Of a DNA stretch of 64,000 nt, positions 33,417 through 42,793 are shown piece by piece. Positions within the stretch are counted from its first letter, which is position 1. Each line of letters begins with the position of its first letter. Where the stretch lies: assembly GCF_004006665.1 (NCBI RefSeq), contig NZ_QOCL01000009.1, positions 124,001 to 188,000 of the forward strand. The letters are read 5' to 3'. Made by a program: the position numbers and the translations under genes. Origin of the DNA: Halobacteriovorax sp. HLS. Lineage in GTDB: Bacteria; Bdellovibrionota; Bacteriovoracia; Bacteriovoracales; Bacteriovoracaceae. The notes beneath the pieces are model-generated. The model ran no database searches and was not told the DNA's origin. It worked only from the letters and a program-made list of their open reading frames with translations.

Positions 33417-34721
33417 ATGATTAAAAAATTACTAATTGTAGCTTTATTAAATATTTCAATAAATTCTTACGCAAGCGATACTGATCAAATTCTTTCTGAC
33501 TATATTAAAATTTTTCAATTTAAGCCGTTAAAAGCACCAAGTAACTTTAATCAAGAAGTATACGACCTTGGAAAAGAGTTATTCTTTGAAAAGCTAGTTT
33601 CAGGAAATAAGAATATAAGTTGTTCTACTTGTCATCATCCAGATTTATTCTCTGGTGATGCCTTACCGTTATCTGTGGGAGAAGGGGGAGTTGGTTTAGG
33701 TCAAGCTCGTAGGTCATCTAGATCAAGTCGAACTATCGCTAGAAATTCCCCTGCGCTTTATAACCTTGGTCATGACTCTATGAATATTCTATTTTGGGAT
33801 GGTAGAGTGAGTTATAGATCAGATTGGGATGAATTTACAACGCCAGCTGAAGTTCTCAATGGTGAGTATCCAGAGCGTGAAGATATAACAAAAGTTCTTG
33901 GTAGTGCTCTGGCCGCTCAAGCTTTGTTTCCTCCTCTATCTCATGATGAAATGAGAGGGAAAAAAGGAACTAACGATATAGCAAATGCGCCAGATAATCA
34001 AAGCAGTTGGAAAATTATTATGCAAAGGCTTCTCTCGAAGCAGAAGTATAAAGACTTGTTTAGCAAAGCATTCAAAGGGACCAGTAAGTTTAACATTGGT
34101 CACTTTGGAAATGCGCTAGCACATTTTCAAAAGCATGAGTTCTCTGCTCATGAAACACCTTGGGATAATTACTTAAATGGTGACTTAGATGCAATGAGTG
34201 AGTCTCAAAAAAGAGGTGCTCTTCTATTTATGACTGAGGCCCAGTGTACAAAGTGTCACTTAGGGGACTTGCTAGGAGGAGATCGTTTTGAGTCAATTGC
34301 ATCACCACAAATTGGCCCAGGCAAAGATATTAGAAAAAATGATGAAGGAAGATTTCTAATTACAAAGAATGAAAAAGATTTATATCAATTTAGAGTTCCG
34401 CCACTAAGAAATGTTGCTCTTACTGGTCCATACTTTCATTCTGGTGCCTATGATACTTTAGAAAAGGTCGTGGACCACTATATTGAAGGTGCTAGGTCAA
34501 TTGATAATTATGATAGTCGTTGGCTTTCGAATCTTACAAATGTATATAGTGAACAACTCTTTGTTGAGACAGATCGTTATATGAACTTTAAAAAGAAAAA
34601 TGCAGCTCATCCTCTAGTTCGTAGTGGAGTAATTACTTTATCTACTCAGGAAAGAAGAGATTTATTGAATTTTCTTAAATACTCATTAACAGATAAGAAA
34701 TTACAGCGCTTCATTAAGTGA
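33417..34721 (+). CDS. Di-heme cytochrome c peroxidase / MauG family protein
   Basis: 434 residues with a signal peptide (MIKKLLIVALLNISINSYA) and AAGGA upstream. Two c-type heme sites: CSTCH (residues 69-73) and CTKCH (277-281). The linking sequences (NSPALYNLGHDSMNILFWDGR, FRVPPLRNVALTGPYFHSGA) are typical of bacterial cytochrome c peroxidases, which reduce hydrogen peroxide in the periplasm using cytochrome c electrons. MauG-type oxidases share this fold. The 3' end overlaps the convergent photolyase gene by 21 bases. Confidence 0.92.
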   Translation: MIKKLLIVALLNISINSYASDTDQILSDYIKIFQFKPLKAPSNFNQEVYDLGKELFFEKLVSGNKNISCSTCHHPDLFSGDALPLSVGEGGVGLGQARRSSRSSRTIARNSPALYNLGHDSMNILFWDGRVSYRSDWDEFTTPAEVLNGEYPEREDITKVLGSALAAQALFPPLSHDEMRGKKGTNDIANAPDNQSSWKIIMQRLLSKQKYKDLFSKAFKGTSKFNIGHFGNALAHFQKHEFSAHETPWDNYLNGDLDAMSESQKRGALLFMTEAQCTKCHLGDLLGGDRFESIASPQIGPGKDIRKNDEGRFLITKNEKDLYQFRVPPLRNVALTGPYFHSGAYDTLEKVVDHYIEGARSIDNYDSRWLSNLTNVYSEQLFVETDRYMNFKKKNAAHPLVRSGVITLSTQERRDLLNFLKYSLTDKKLQRFIK

Positions 34722-36008
34722 TATTTTATAAATATGTATGGCCCTGTGGTAGGCCGTACTATGATCAACCATTGGAGGGGGGTAATCTTCAGAGTCAAAT
34801 TCTGGGACCCACTTTCTAATATATTTAAATTCCGGATCGAACTTCTTTTGTTGAGTGTAAGGATTAAAAACCCGAAAGTAAGGGGATGCATCACATCCTG
34901 TTCCTGCTACCCATTGCCAATTTCCATTATTAGCACTTTTATCGTAATCAAGTAGCTTTTGTGCAAAATACTTCTCACCCCATCTCCAGTCGATAAGAAG
35001 ATGCTTTACAAGAAAACTGGCCGTGATCATCCTCACTCTATTATGCATAAGACCTGTCGTATTAAGCTCTCTCATTCCTGCATCAACTATAGGATAACCA
35101 GTATTTCCATCACACCATTTCTTAAATTCGCTTCTTTTATTTAACCATTGAATTTTTTCGTATTTCTTTTTAAATGGACCTTTTTCAACATGAGGAAAGT
35201 TATAGAGAATTTGCATGAAGAAATCTCTCCAGATCAATTCACTTAACCAGGTCTTATTTGTTTCCATTGCAATTTGAATACATTTTCTAATGCTAATTGT
35301 TCCAAATCGTAAGTGAACACTTAGGTTTGATGTTCCATTGATCCCTGGTAAGTCTCTTGTTTCTTGATAGTTCAAAAGTTTCGACTTTCTTATAACTCTT
35401 TTTGGAGGACTAATCTTAGTTTCTCTATGTCCTAGATCAGAAAGATTTATAGAGCTTTTGGATTCAAAAGAGTAAAGATTACCAAGTTTTTTGACAGTAT
35501 TAATTGAAGCCATATCATTGGGGGTAATCTGTTCAAGCCACTTGTTCTTATAAGCAGTAAAGACAGTATATGGGGTTCCATCTTTTTTTATAATTTCTAA
35601 TTCTTCAAAAATACATTGATCTTTATATTGAATAAAATTTGCTCGACTAAACATCTTTTGAATTCGTTTGTCTCTTGTGATAGCGAAGCTTTCGTAGTCT
35701 TTATTAGAAAAGATATTTTCAATTTCATAATTTTTGAAAAGGTAAGAAAAAACGTTTTCAGGAGAGTCATGGAAAACTTCTAAATCACTACCGTATTTAT
35801 GTAGCTCATTTTTTAGCCGCTGTAGTGACTCTAGTATGAATTCAACCCTGGCATCCTCTTTGTCTTTTAATTTATCTAGGATTGCAGGATCAAAGATAAA
35901 GATAGGTATAACAGGGGTATTTTCGCAAAGAGCAAAGTATAAGGCCCTATTATCATTTAGTCTTAGATCCCTTCGAAACCAGAATATATTTACTTTAACT
36001 TTTTCCAT
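34701..36008 (-). CDS. phrB: Class I cyclobutane pyrimidine dimer photolyase
   Basis: 435 residues. The N-terminus VNIFWFRRDLRLNDNRAL is the antenna-binding Rossmann domain. The C-terminal FAD domain includes ELIWRDFFMQIL, GYPIVDAGMREL, MHNRVRMITASFLVKHLLIDW and NWQWVAGTGCDASPYFRVF, diagnostic for class I photolyases and related cryptochromes. It repairs UV dimers with blue light. Its start overlaps the ybgA stop (TAATG), the same pairing seen in E. coli ybgA-phrB. Confidence 0.95.
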   Translation of the reverse strand: MEKVKVNIFWFRRDLRLNDNRALYFALCENTPVIPIFIFDPAILDKLKDKEDARVEFILESLQRLKNELHKYGSDLEVFHDSPENVFSYLFKNYEIENIFSNKDYESFAITRDKRIQKMFSRANFIQYKDQCIFEELEIIKKDGTPYTVFTAYKNKWLEQITPNDMASINTVKKLGNLYSFESKSSINLSDLGHRETKISPPKRVIRKSKLLNYQETRDLPGINGTSNLSVHLRFGTISIRKCIQIAMETNKTWLSELIWRDFFMQILYNFPHVEKGPFKKKYEKIQWLNKRSEFKKWCDGNTGYPIVDAGMRELNTTGLMHNRVRMITASFLVKHLLIDWRWGEKYFAQKLLDYDKSANNGNWQWVAGTGCDASPYFRVFNPYTQQKKFDPEFKYIRKWVPEFDSEDYPPPMVDHSTAYHRAIHIYKISLNEAL

Positions 36009-36964
36009 TATGCGATACTTTGGTGAATTTTAAGTTCTTTTGGATAAGGATTAAAGTAGTAGTGATCTTGTAGGTAAGTAACATTAAATTTAGCAATAAA
36101 GAATTCAAAAAGACTCTTTGGAACGGCATGCAAATGATAATTTTTCTTATAGTCTTCAAAGAGATTTAATATATGAACTTTTTCTTCTTTAGATAAATCT
36201 CTTTTTAAATAGCCCATAATATGTTGAAGAACATTAAATCTACCTCCTTGAGTAGGAGGAGCTTCAAGGCTTTTTTGAAAGATTTTTTCGTATTGGTCAA
36301 AGTGTAACTCAATATCTTTCATGTCATTTCCTGCTGCGAGATTACCTAGCGTCTTTAAATTTGCTGGAGAGTGCTCCATCAAGATATACTTATACCTTTT
36401 ATGAAAGTCTTGGAGAGAAGCAATATCTCTATTTAAGTTCTTGAATCTGAATGAGGCAAATACTCGCTTCATGAAGTTCTCTCTTAATTGCGAATTATTC
36501 ATTCTCCCACTGTCTATATAAGGAAGATTGGGGAAGAAATCGATAACGAACTTTGCAAATAAGCCTGTATTAAAAGTCACGGGACCATCACCGCTTACTT
36601 CAACCGTTTTTACATTGTCAGTTCCACAACTAGGAGATTTTCTCATAAAGATAAAGCCATCTAATTCACTTAAGGCCATGGGCGGTGCAATTGACTTATA
36701 GGTCTCATTTGCCAAATCAGTATAATCTAGATGGCTCTTTCTTCCTCGAATTTTGATGCTATTCTTATTTTTACCTTCATAGTTGAGATATATCTCTTCT
36801 CTAGGTACTCCAAGACCCATCTCTACCTCAGGGCAAATAGGATAGAAGTCCACATACTTTCCTAACTCATTCACAATCCATGAGTCTCTAGTATGACCTT
36901 TGTTGTAACGTACATTATTGCCAAGTAGGCAGGAGCTAATTCCAATTTTTGGTTTATCTTTCAT
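36008..36964 (-). CDS. ybgA: YbgA-type protein: DUF523 (TudS-like) plus DUF1722
   Basis: 318 residues from the ATG at 36964, preceded by GGAG; a GTG 12 bases upstream is less likely. The DUF523 half holds three Cys in GISSCLLG, YPICPEVE and SPSCGTDN, the set that ligates a 4Fe-4S cluster in thiouracil desulfurase TudS. The C-terminal half (from about 190: RDIASLQDFHKRYKYILMEHSP) is DUF1722. Translationally coupled to photolyase by a one-base overlap. By analogy it may remove thiolated pyrimidines or process light-damaged bases. Confidence 0.9.
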   Translation of the reverse strand: MKDKPKIGISSCLLGNNVRYNKGHTRDSWIVNELGKYVDFYPICPEVEMGLGVPREEIYLNYEGKNKNSIKIRGRKSHLDYTDLANETYKSIAPPMALSELDGFIFMRKSPSCGTDNVKTVEVSGDGPVTFNTGLFAKFVIDFFPNLPYIDSGRMNNSQLRENFMKRVFASFRFKNLNRDIASLQDFHKRYKYILMEHSPANLKTLGNLAAGNDMKDIELHFDQYEKIFQKSLEAPPTQGGRFNVLQHIMGYLKRDLSKEEKVHILNLFEDYKKNYHLHAVPKSLFEFFIAKFNVTYLQDHYYFNPYPKELKIHQSIA

Positions 36965-37029
36965 TGAGCACTCCACCGTAGTTTATTTGATAATATAGTA
37001 TCTCTTATATATGAGAATAATATCAAGGA

Positions 37030-37872
37030 CTATCGATGGTTGCGTAATGTTTGTGTAACGCTGAATAGGCAAAGTAGGTTTGTACATAGTGAGAAGATGA
37101 CGCCTATTAAAGGGGATTTTCCTTTTAATACTCTCGCAAGCTCGAGATAATCTTTAGGAGACTTTAAGAAATCTATAAAAATTTCTTGATGCGATATTGG
37201 TGTTTTATTCCAGCTTAGATATCCAATGATAACCATGAAGGAGATAAAAGATAGAGTTATAACTAATTTTAATATTGTGTAATTACCTTTTTCATTTTCT
37301 ATTTGAATATTGCTCGTATAACAATCGAGATAGTTTCTATTGTTTATATCAACTAGAGTTGTTCTTAAAAGATCATCCTTCAGTTTATTTAGTAATGATT
37401 TCCTTTCTAATATTTTATAGATAAGAAAGTAGATGCAGCTGTAAATTAAGAGGTGTGTTGCTAGCGCTGATTTATGTTGAATATTTGAAATATATATAAA
37501 TATTGAAATAATGCTAGCTAGGCCGAATGCAATTATAAATATATTATTAACAATACTGAAATATTGGGTGTACTCTGCTCCTTTACTTAAGTTATAGAGC
37601 TTAACCTTTTGAGAAATCTTGTGAAGAAAGTGATTACTGCCTGGGCCGTACAGGTGAAATTTTTCTCCATTGAATGAGAATTCTATTAGACTTCTATACA
37701 GGGCAGACTTTCTCCTCTTAGAGTCGATACTTTCATATTTTTCAATGGCAACAATTTTACCTGTAATAACTCTTCCATATCTAGTGTAGTAGAGCTTGAG
37801 GTATAGTAGGTATAGAGAGAAGGTAAAGAAGAATGAAGCCGTAAGGCCTAGAAAGAATAGTCCGATTTCCAT
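37030..37872 (-). CDS. Membrane protein of unknown function (DUF3592-like N-terminus)
   Basis: 280 residues. An N-terminal anchor (LFFLGLTASFFFTFSLYLLYL) is followed by a beta-rich loop (VITGKIVAIEKYESI, SLIEFSFNGEKFHLYG) like DUF3592 domains. Four or more hydrophobic helices follow, with a basic ending (TQTLRNHR). Low G+C and high Ile/Tyr content. No operon partner: 65 bases to ybgA on the same strand with no overlap. Function not known. Confidence 0.65.
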   Translation of the reverse strand: MEIGLFFLGLTASFFFTFSLYLLYLKLYYTRYGRVITGKIVAIEKYESIDSKRRKSALYRSLIEFSFNGEKFHLYGPGSNHFLHKISQKVKLYNLSKGAEYTQYFSIVNNIFIIAFGLASIISIFIYISNIQHKSALATHLLIYSCIYFLIYKILERKSLLNKLKDDLLRTTLVDINNRNYLDCYTSNIQIENEKGNYTILKLVITLSFISFMVIIGYLSWNKTPISHQEIFIDFLKSPKDYLELARVLKGKSPLIGVIFSLCTNLLCLFSVTQTLRNHR

Positions 37873-37955
37873 GACTAATAATATCAGAATTTTGCATTAA
37901 TATCTGATTAATTTTGTGTTACAATTTTTTATATTTATTTTTAAAGGTGGAGTGA

Positions 37956-38450
37956 ATGTCTCAATTAAAGAATGAAATTAGCGATAGTAAGTTTAATATG
38001 TGGCGAGCATGTCTTGCAATTATTTCAATTGATGGAAGACATTCTGAGGAAGAGAAACTATGGCTTTCTGAGCGAGCTCGCATTGTTAAGTTTTCAAAAG
38101 AGCAACTTGAGACTTTGGAAAGAGAGTTGAAAAAGCCTGTCGATATAGAGAGCATACTACCTCTTATTACAGATAAGAAAGATCTCGCTTTTTTAATGCA
38201 TCAAATTCGTGTGATTGGAAATATTGATGGGCTCTATGATGAAGATGAGAAAGCTGCCTTCAAAAAAGTTGAGTCTATTGTGATGAAGGGAATAGATCTT
38301 ACTTCAATTGAAAAAGAAGTCCAAAAGATGGAAGACGAATCTTACCACGAGGATGTAGTTTATAAGTCCGGAAACTCGGCCTCTTATTTAGAGAACTGGT
38401 TCTTAGGATTTAAAAAGTGGATAAATCCTGGGGACTATAAAGAGCCTTAG
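37956..38450 (+). CDS. TerB-like (tellurite-resistance domain) protein
   Basis: 164 residues, helical. The pattern MWRACLAIISIDGRHSEEEKLWL, and again MHQIRVIGNIDGLYDEDEKAAF, is the paired acidic helix motif (D-G-x-x-x-x-E-E) of TerB domains, which bind divalent metals. The C-terminus has a conserved SYLENWFLGFKKWINPGDY tail. GGTGG precedes the ATG. The GNAT gene starts two bases downstream. Confidence 0.75.
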   Translation: MSQLKNEISDSKFNMWRACLAIISIDGRHSEEEKLWLSERARIVKFSKEQLETLERELKKPVDIESILPLITDKKDLAFLMHQIRVIGNIDGLYDEDEKAAFKKVESIVMKGIDLTSIEKEVQKMEDESYHEDVVYKSGNSASYLENWFLGFKKWINPGDYKEP

Positions 38451-38452
38451 TT

Positions 38453-38983
38453 GTGAATATTCATTTTGTTGAAGTCGACATTAGTAATAAAGCACATCTA
38501 GAAGCTTTACTCGTAAAAGAAAATGATGAAAGTATTCGACATCTCATAATTCCAAAAAATGAAAAAATTAATGAACCTATAAGAACAGAAGAACAATTGG
38601 TGCACTATTACCAAAGTTCTTCTGAATACCAGTTTTTTTATCTCATTAAAGTTGATGAAAAAATTGTGGGAGATATTTCTTTAATGATTAACCCTTCTCA
38701 TCTATTAAAGAAAGATCAGGAAAGTGGGTGGATCGGAATCGCAATTTGGGATAGGGACTTTTGGGGAAAAGATATTGCAAGCAGGGCAATGGATTTCTTA
38801 GAAGAGCTTACTAAAGATGTCGGTTTGCGTAGAATGGAGTTAGGTGTTTTTGAATTTAATATTCGAGCAAAGAAATTCTATGAAAAGTGTGGCTTTAAGC
38901 AGTTTTCTAGAATTCCAAAATTTACAAAATGGGATGACAAGTTTTGGGATGATATTAGAATGGAGAAGGTTTTAGAGGATTAG
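38453..38983 (+). CDS. GNAT family N-acetyltransferase
   Basis: 176 residues from a GTG start two bases after the TerB-like gene. Motif A of GNAT (IGIAIWDRDFWGKDIASRAMDF) and the late LGVFEFNIRAKKFYEKCGFK segment show the RimJ/RimL-type subgroup, which acetylates protein N-termini, polyamines or small molecules. Substrate unknown. Ends with a four-base overlap with the convergent hydrolase. Confidence 0.85.
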   Translation: MNIHFVEVDISNKAHLEALLVKENDESIRHLIIPKNEKINEPIRTEEQLVHYYQSSSEYQFFYLIKVDEKIVGDISLMINPSHLLKKDQESGWIGIAIWDRDFWGKDIASRAMDFLEELTKDVGLRRMELGVFEFNIRAKKFYEKCGFKQFSRIPKFTKWDDKFWDDIRMEKVLED

Positions 38984-40215
38984 TTTAAGTCGTCTATATT
39001 AAAAGAGTCTTTTAGAAAGTTTGAAAACCAAGGCAGATGTCTAAAGCCAAAGTGGCCTCCGGTTGGAAGAATAATGGTATCTTCATTTTGTTCTATATCT
39101 TCTTGTGAGTTTAAAAAGTCATTCTTGGCAATTAAGAATCTAAAATTGTCATAACCTGATTCAATGGCCCTGTTTTTCCAGTAGTATAAGTTACCTTTCT
39201 CACTTTCTATAACCCTTAGATTATCTGGAGCATATGTTTGAAAGTATTTCTTAAATGTAAAAGAATACCTCCACTCTCTATAGGAACGACTCAGCTTTCT
39301 AAAAATACGACCAGGGACAAGTTTTAGCTCAAAGATGGAGTCAAATTTAGTAACACTATTAATAAGTTCATCAAAAAAACCTCCTCTGATAACAAGTCCT
39401 TCTGCTATTTGAAGAGTTTCTTTTGAGGCATTAGAGTCATTTTCAAACTTACAAATCTTCGAATATCTAGAGTAGAGTTTGTATAGATTCAATTTCAGAG
39501 TTTCTTTATTTCTAAGAACAAGTGAGTCGAGATTCTTTAGTGTCTTAGAGAAATCTATTGGTGGAGATATAATTGTCGTATCTATGAGCTGAAGGGGATT
39601 GTTTTGCTCACTATTGAGAGCTGATACTGCTGCAGATATAAATCCTCCGTAGCTAACTCCTACTAATCTTGATTGACCATTAGAGATATTAAATTCTTGT
39701 GCTATTTGATGAGCACTTTTTAAAAGCTCAAATATTGATTTAGCTTCGTCCTCAACATTTCCAATAGGTTTTCTTAGTTTAGTTTTTATAAAATCTGTTC
39801 CCCAAGGGTTAGGAAAAATAAAGACATGATATCCAAGCTTGCCTAAGTCATGCATAAATCTCTTGGTTTGGGATATATCTAGGTTTGAAAATGCTCCAGG
39901 AATGAAATAGGCAATTGGTGCTTGTTTGTACTGACCATTCTCACTTTCTAAAAATGCGCCTTTTATCTTAAATTTTTTCTTGGCGATATTTGGTTGATAG
40001 ACTTTAAATGTATGCACTTTTCCAGGCATTTCAGAATATTTATACTTAGGTTTGTTACAGCTGCCCTGCAGTGTGGCCATATGACCATTTTTAAACGGAA
40101 AGTTATATTTACTTGTTAAGTTACTTAATTGCTCTTTCCACTCATATGCAGATGAGTTAGAGATAATTATTAAAAAAAGAATTTTACCAATCAGTAAAAA
40201 TTTACAAGAATACAT
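38980..40215 (-). CDS. Secreted alpha/beta hydrolase-fold protein
   Basis: 411 residues if read from the ATG at 40215; a TTG at 40227 in the same frame is possible and neither has a strong ribosome-binding site. The N-terminal hydrophobic segment (LLIGKILFLIIISNSSA) is signal-like. Residues in RLVGVSYGGFISA are the nucleophile elbow G-x-S-x-G with the candidate catalytic Ser, and IAYFIPGAFSN resembles the oxyanion loop. The late PTGGHFGF segment is a plausible site for the catalytic His. Lipase/esterase-like by fold; substrate unknown. Confidence 0.75.
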   Translation of the reverse strand: MYSCKFLLIGKILFLIIISNSSAYEWKEQLSNLTSKYNFPFKNGHMATLQGSCNKPKYKYSEMPGKVHTFKVYQPNIAKKKFKIKGAFLESENGQYKQAPIAYFIPGAFSNLDISQTKRFMHDLGKLGYHVFIFPNPWGTDFIKTKLRKPIGNVEDEAKSIFELLKSAHQIAQEFNISNGQSRLVGVSYGGFISAAVSALNSEQNNPLQLIDTTIISPPIDFSKTLKNLDSLVLRNKETLKLNLYKLYSRYSKICKFENDSNASKETLQIAEGLVIRGGFFDELINSVTKFDSIFELKLVPGRIFRKLSRSYREWRYSFTFKKYFQTYAPDNLRVIESEKGNLYYWKNRAIESGYDNFRFLIAKNDFLNSQEDIEQNEDTIILPTGGHFGFRHLPWFSNFLKDSFNIDDLN

Positions 40216-40255
40216 ATAGTGTAACAATACAATTTGTTTTTTAGAGAGGCAACCG

Positions 40256-41308
40256 ATGTCATATTTTTTTAGGATTTGTTTAGCTTTAGTGTTCTTGATT
40301 AATTCTAGGAGTGCTTTTAGTAGTACTGTTAGTAATTATAGTGAATTGTTAGAATACGCCTTTGATACTAAAGCAGGATATAAAACTGACGGGCTTGTTG
40401 TTATTCATAAAGGACATATTGTCGTAGAAAATTACGCAAACGGCTATAATAGAGAATCTCTTCACCTACTTTGGTCTATAAGTAAGAGCGTAACGAGTTT
40501 GCTAACAGGTATTTTAATCAAAGAGGGAAGAGTTTCTTTAGATGACAAAATATCTGAATATTATCCTGGTCTGGGTGAAGTATCTGTTAAAAACCTTCTT
40601 CAGATGAGTTCTGGTATTGCATGGAATGAGGGGTATGAGAATAATCCACTTGATAGTAATGTTATTCAAATGCTCTATACGTCTGGTCACAAAGATATGG
40701 CCAGCTACACCTCTAAAGTCAAAATTGGATCTCCTCCTAATACCACTTTCAAATATTCTTCAGGAGAAACAAATTTATTAATGGGTTTTATTAAAAATAG
40801 AATCGCCCATTCTGATAATTACGCTAATCTTCCATGGGAGAAAATATTCACACCTCTAGGCATTAGTGAAGCCGTTTGGGAGAGGGATCTAAGTGGAACA
40901 TTTGTTGGTAGTTCTTACCTCTATTTAAGACCCTTGGATCTTGCAAAGATTGGTCAGCTCTATCTACAAAATGGAAGCTTTAATGACAATGAAATTATTA
41001 GTTCCAAATGGGTTAACTTTTCACGCTCAATGGCCCCTGCTTTTGAGCAGACTTATCTAGAGGGTACAGCAAATGGGGAAAGTTACGGTGCAATGTGGTG
41101 GTTGAATCTACCTAGTCTTTCAAAGAAAACTACTCGTCCGTATCCAAGTGCTCCTAAAGACCTCTATATGGCATTAGGGCATCATGGACAAATGTTGGCG
41201 ATTATACCTTCTCTTGATCTTATTGTTGTCAGAACTGCAGAAGATAAGTCACAGGCCTTAGATAAGGACTATCTTTTTAAACTCTTAATTAATTCATTGG
41301 AAAAATAG
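40256..41308 (+). CDS. Secreted serine hydrolase, beta-lactamase/penicillin-binding-like (class C fold)
   Basis: 350 residues with a signal peptide (MSYFFRICLALVFLINSRSAFS) and AGAGG before the ATG. The SxxK motif is S74-I-S-K77 in LLWSISKSVTSLLTGIL. The YxN-equivalent is YSSGETN. A HHG segment (LGHHGQMLAI) stands in for KTG, as in EstB-type esterases. Members include D-Ala-D-Ala peptidases, esterases and beta-lactamases, so the substrate is open. The small lipoprotein gene starts directly at its stop. Confidence 0.86.
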   Translation: MSYFFRICLALVFLINSRSAFSSTVSNYSELLEYAFDTKAGYKTDGLVVIHKGHIVVENYANGYNRESLHLLWSISKSVTSLLTGILIKEGRVSLDDKISEYYPGLGEVSVKNLLQMSSGIAWNEGYENNPLDSNVIQMLYTSGHKDMASYTSKVKIGSPPNTTFKYSSGETNLLMGFIKNRIAHSDNYANLPWEKIFTPLGISEAVWERDLSGTFVGSSYLYLRPLDLAKIGQLYLQNGSFNDNEIISSKWVNFSRSMAPAFEQTYLEGTANGESYGAMWWLNLPSLSKKTTRPYPSAPKDLYMALGHHGQMLAIIPSLDLIVVRTAEDKSQALDKDYLFKLLINSLEK

Positions 41309-41593
41309 ATGAGAAAAATATTATTACTTATAACACTGGTTTTAGTTCAGTCTTGCGAGTTTCGTTATGTGGTATCGGCGAATTTTGCTAAGGAGTATTG
41401 TTCATGTTTATTCGTAGTTAAAAGAAGTGAAGATAATTGCTATGAACAATCGAAGCAATTTGTAACCCCTAACTTCAAAGTTAGAAATAGCACGAAGGAA
41501 GTCACAGCAAGTTTTCTTTTGGCAGATACTGTCGCTAGGTATGACGACTTGAAGTATGGATGTATCTTAGACAAGAGTTACTTAGACAAGTGA
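41309..41593 (+). CDS. Small Cys-containing lipoprotein, unknown
   Basis: 94 residues starting directly after the serine-hydrolase stop. Lipobox LVLVQSC with C16 lipidated. The mature part has four more Cys (EYCSCLFVV, EDNCYEQ, KYGCILD), possibly two disulfides. Mature length about 79. No family recognised. Likely co-transcribed with the serine hydrolase. Confidence 0.68.
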   Translation: MRKILLLITLVLVQSCEFRYVVSANFAKEYCSCLFVVKRSEDNCYEQSKQFVTPNFKVRNSTKEVTASFLLADTVARYDDLKYGCILDKSYLDK

Positions 41594-41705
41594 TCTACAT
41601 TTGCTCCTAAATACATTTAATTACATATATTTTATAAAAAGTGCATAATAAGTGTAACAAAAAATCGATCTAAGTAACTAAGTAATAACTAACAAGGAGC
41701 AAAGT

Positions 41706-41987
41706 ATGAAAAAAGAACTTTTATTATCAGTCGCAGTAGCAGGTCTAGTAACAGTATCAACTACAAGTAATGTAGAGGCCGCACCAAAGTGGGCAAAAAG
41801 TGGAGACACTATTGTAAAGTGTAGAGGAATTGCTAAAAAAGGTGCCAATGATTGTGGCGCAAACGGACATGACTGTGCCAATCAAGCGAAGGTTGATAAT
41901 GATCCTAAAGAGTGGGTATATGTTCCACAAGGTGTTTGCGAAAAACTAGCTGGTGGAGTTGTTTATAAGTCTAAAAAAGTAAATTAA
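41706..41987 (+). CDS. bufA: Bufferin-type metallophore precursor (BufA1-like, DUF2282)
   Basis: 93 residues with a signal peptide ending near EAA (residue 26) and a strong AAGGAG ribosome-binding site. Four Cys: C39 (KCRGIAKKG), C50 (NDCGANG), C57 (HDCANQA) and C78 (GVCEKLAGG), the DUF2282 pattern. In known bufferins, Cys residues are oxidatively modified by the BufB/BufC enzyme pair, giving a periplasmic copper-binding RiPP. The TAA overlaps the bufB ATG (TAATG). Ends GGVVYKSKKVN, a little beyond the conserved core. Confidence 0.88.
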   Translation: MKKELLLSVAVAGLVTVSTTSNVEAAPKWAKSGDTIVKCRGIAKKGANDCGANGHDCANQAKVDNDPKEWVYVPQGVCEKLAGGVVYKSKKVN

Positions 41988-42793
41988 TGTCTGACAAAAT
42001 TAGAGGTGTAGGTTTAAACCTACGCCTCGAGTTTATTGATGAGTTTTTAGATCGCTCTCCAAGTGTTGATTTTGTTGAAGTCATTGTAGACAATTATCAC
42101 TCACATGGACCTCATCATGAGAAATTATTAAAGGTAAGAGAGAACTATGAAATTTCTTTTCACTGTGTTGGGATGAATCTCGCAGGAGAGGATGATTTAA
42201 ATATCTCTTATCTAAACACTGTAAAAAAACTTATGCATAAGTTTGATCCTTTTTTGATTTCAGATCATTTATGCTTTCAAAAGAATAAGAATATTTGTTT
42301 TCATGATTTACTCCCTTTCCCACTTACAAAGGAGTATTTAGATCATGTCACTGAAAGAGTAGCAAGAGTACAAGAAGTCATTGGGAAGTCTCTTCTTATA
42401 GAGAACCTGTCATATTATGTTGAATTTAATAATAGTGAAATGAGTGAGTATGAGTTTTTAAATGAGCTTAGTCGTAGAGCAGGCTCAAAAATCCTTTTGG
42501 ATTTTAATAATATATGGGTTAATGAAAAGAACCTGGCCAAAAGTAGTAGAGAATATTTAGAAAATATAAATTGGAATCTTGTTGGAGAATGCCATTTTGC
42601 TGGGGCTGAAAAGATTGATGATCTCTATGTTGATACACATGGAACAAATATTGATAATGAGGTTTTACTTCTTGCGAGTGAGTATAGTAAAGAGCTAAAA
42701 AACACTCCTCTTGTCTATGAAAGAGATAATAATATACCGGCCCTTGATGAATTACTCGGCCAGAGAAATCGTCTTATAGAGAGTTTACAATGA
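41987..42793 (+). CDS. bufB: DUF692 multinuclear non-heme iron oxidative enzyme (BufB)
   Basis: 268 residues, within the usual 270-290 of the MNIO (DUF692) family. TIM-barrel iron-site blocks include FVEVIVDNYHSHG, ISDHLCF, LLIENLSYY, KILLDFNNIWVN and GECHFAGAE, where His, Asp, Asn and Glu ligands bind two or three irons. MNIO enzymes modify Cys residues of precursor peptides. Direct coupling to bufA and a four-base overlap with bufC identify the substrate and partner. Confidence 0.92.
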   Translation: MSDKIRGVGLNLRLEFIDEFLDRSPSVDFVEVIVDNYHSHGPHHEKLLKVRENYEISFHCVGMNLAGEDDLNISYLNTVKKLMHKFDPFLISDHLCFQKNKNICFHDLLPFPLTKEYLDHVTERVARVQEVIGKSLLIENLSYYVEFNNSEMSEYEFLNELSRRAGSKILLDFNNIWVNEKNLAKSSREYLENINWNLVGECHFAGAEKIDDLYVDTHGTNIDNEVLLLASEYSKELKNTPLVYERDNNIPALDELLGQRNRLIESLQ

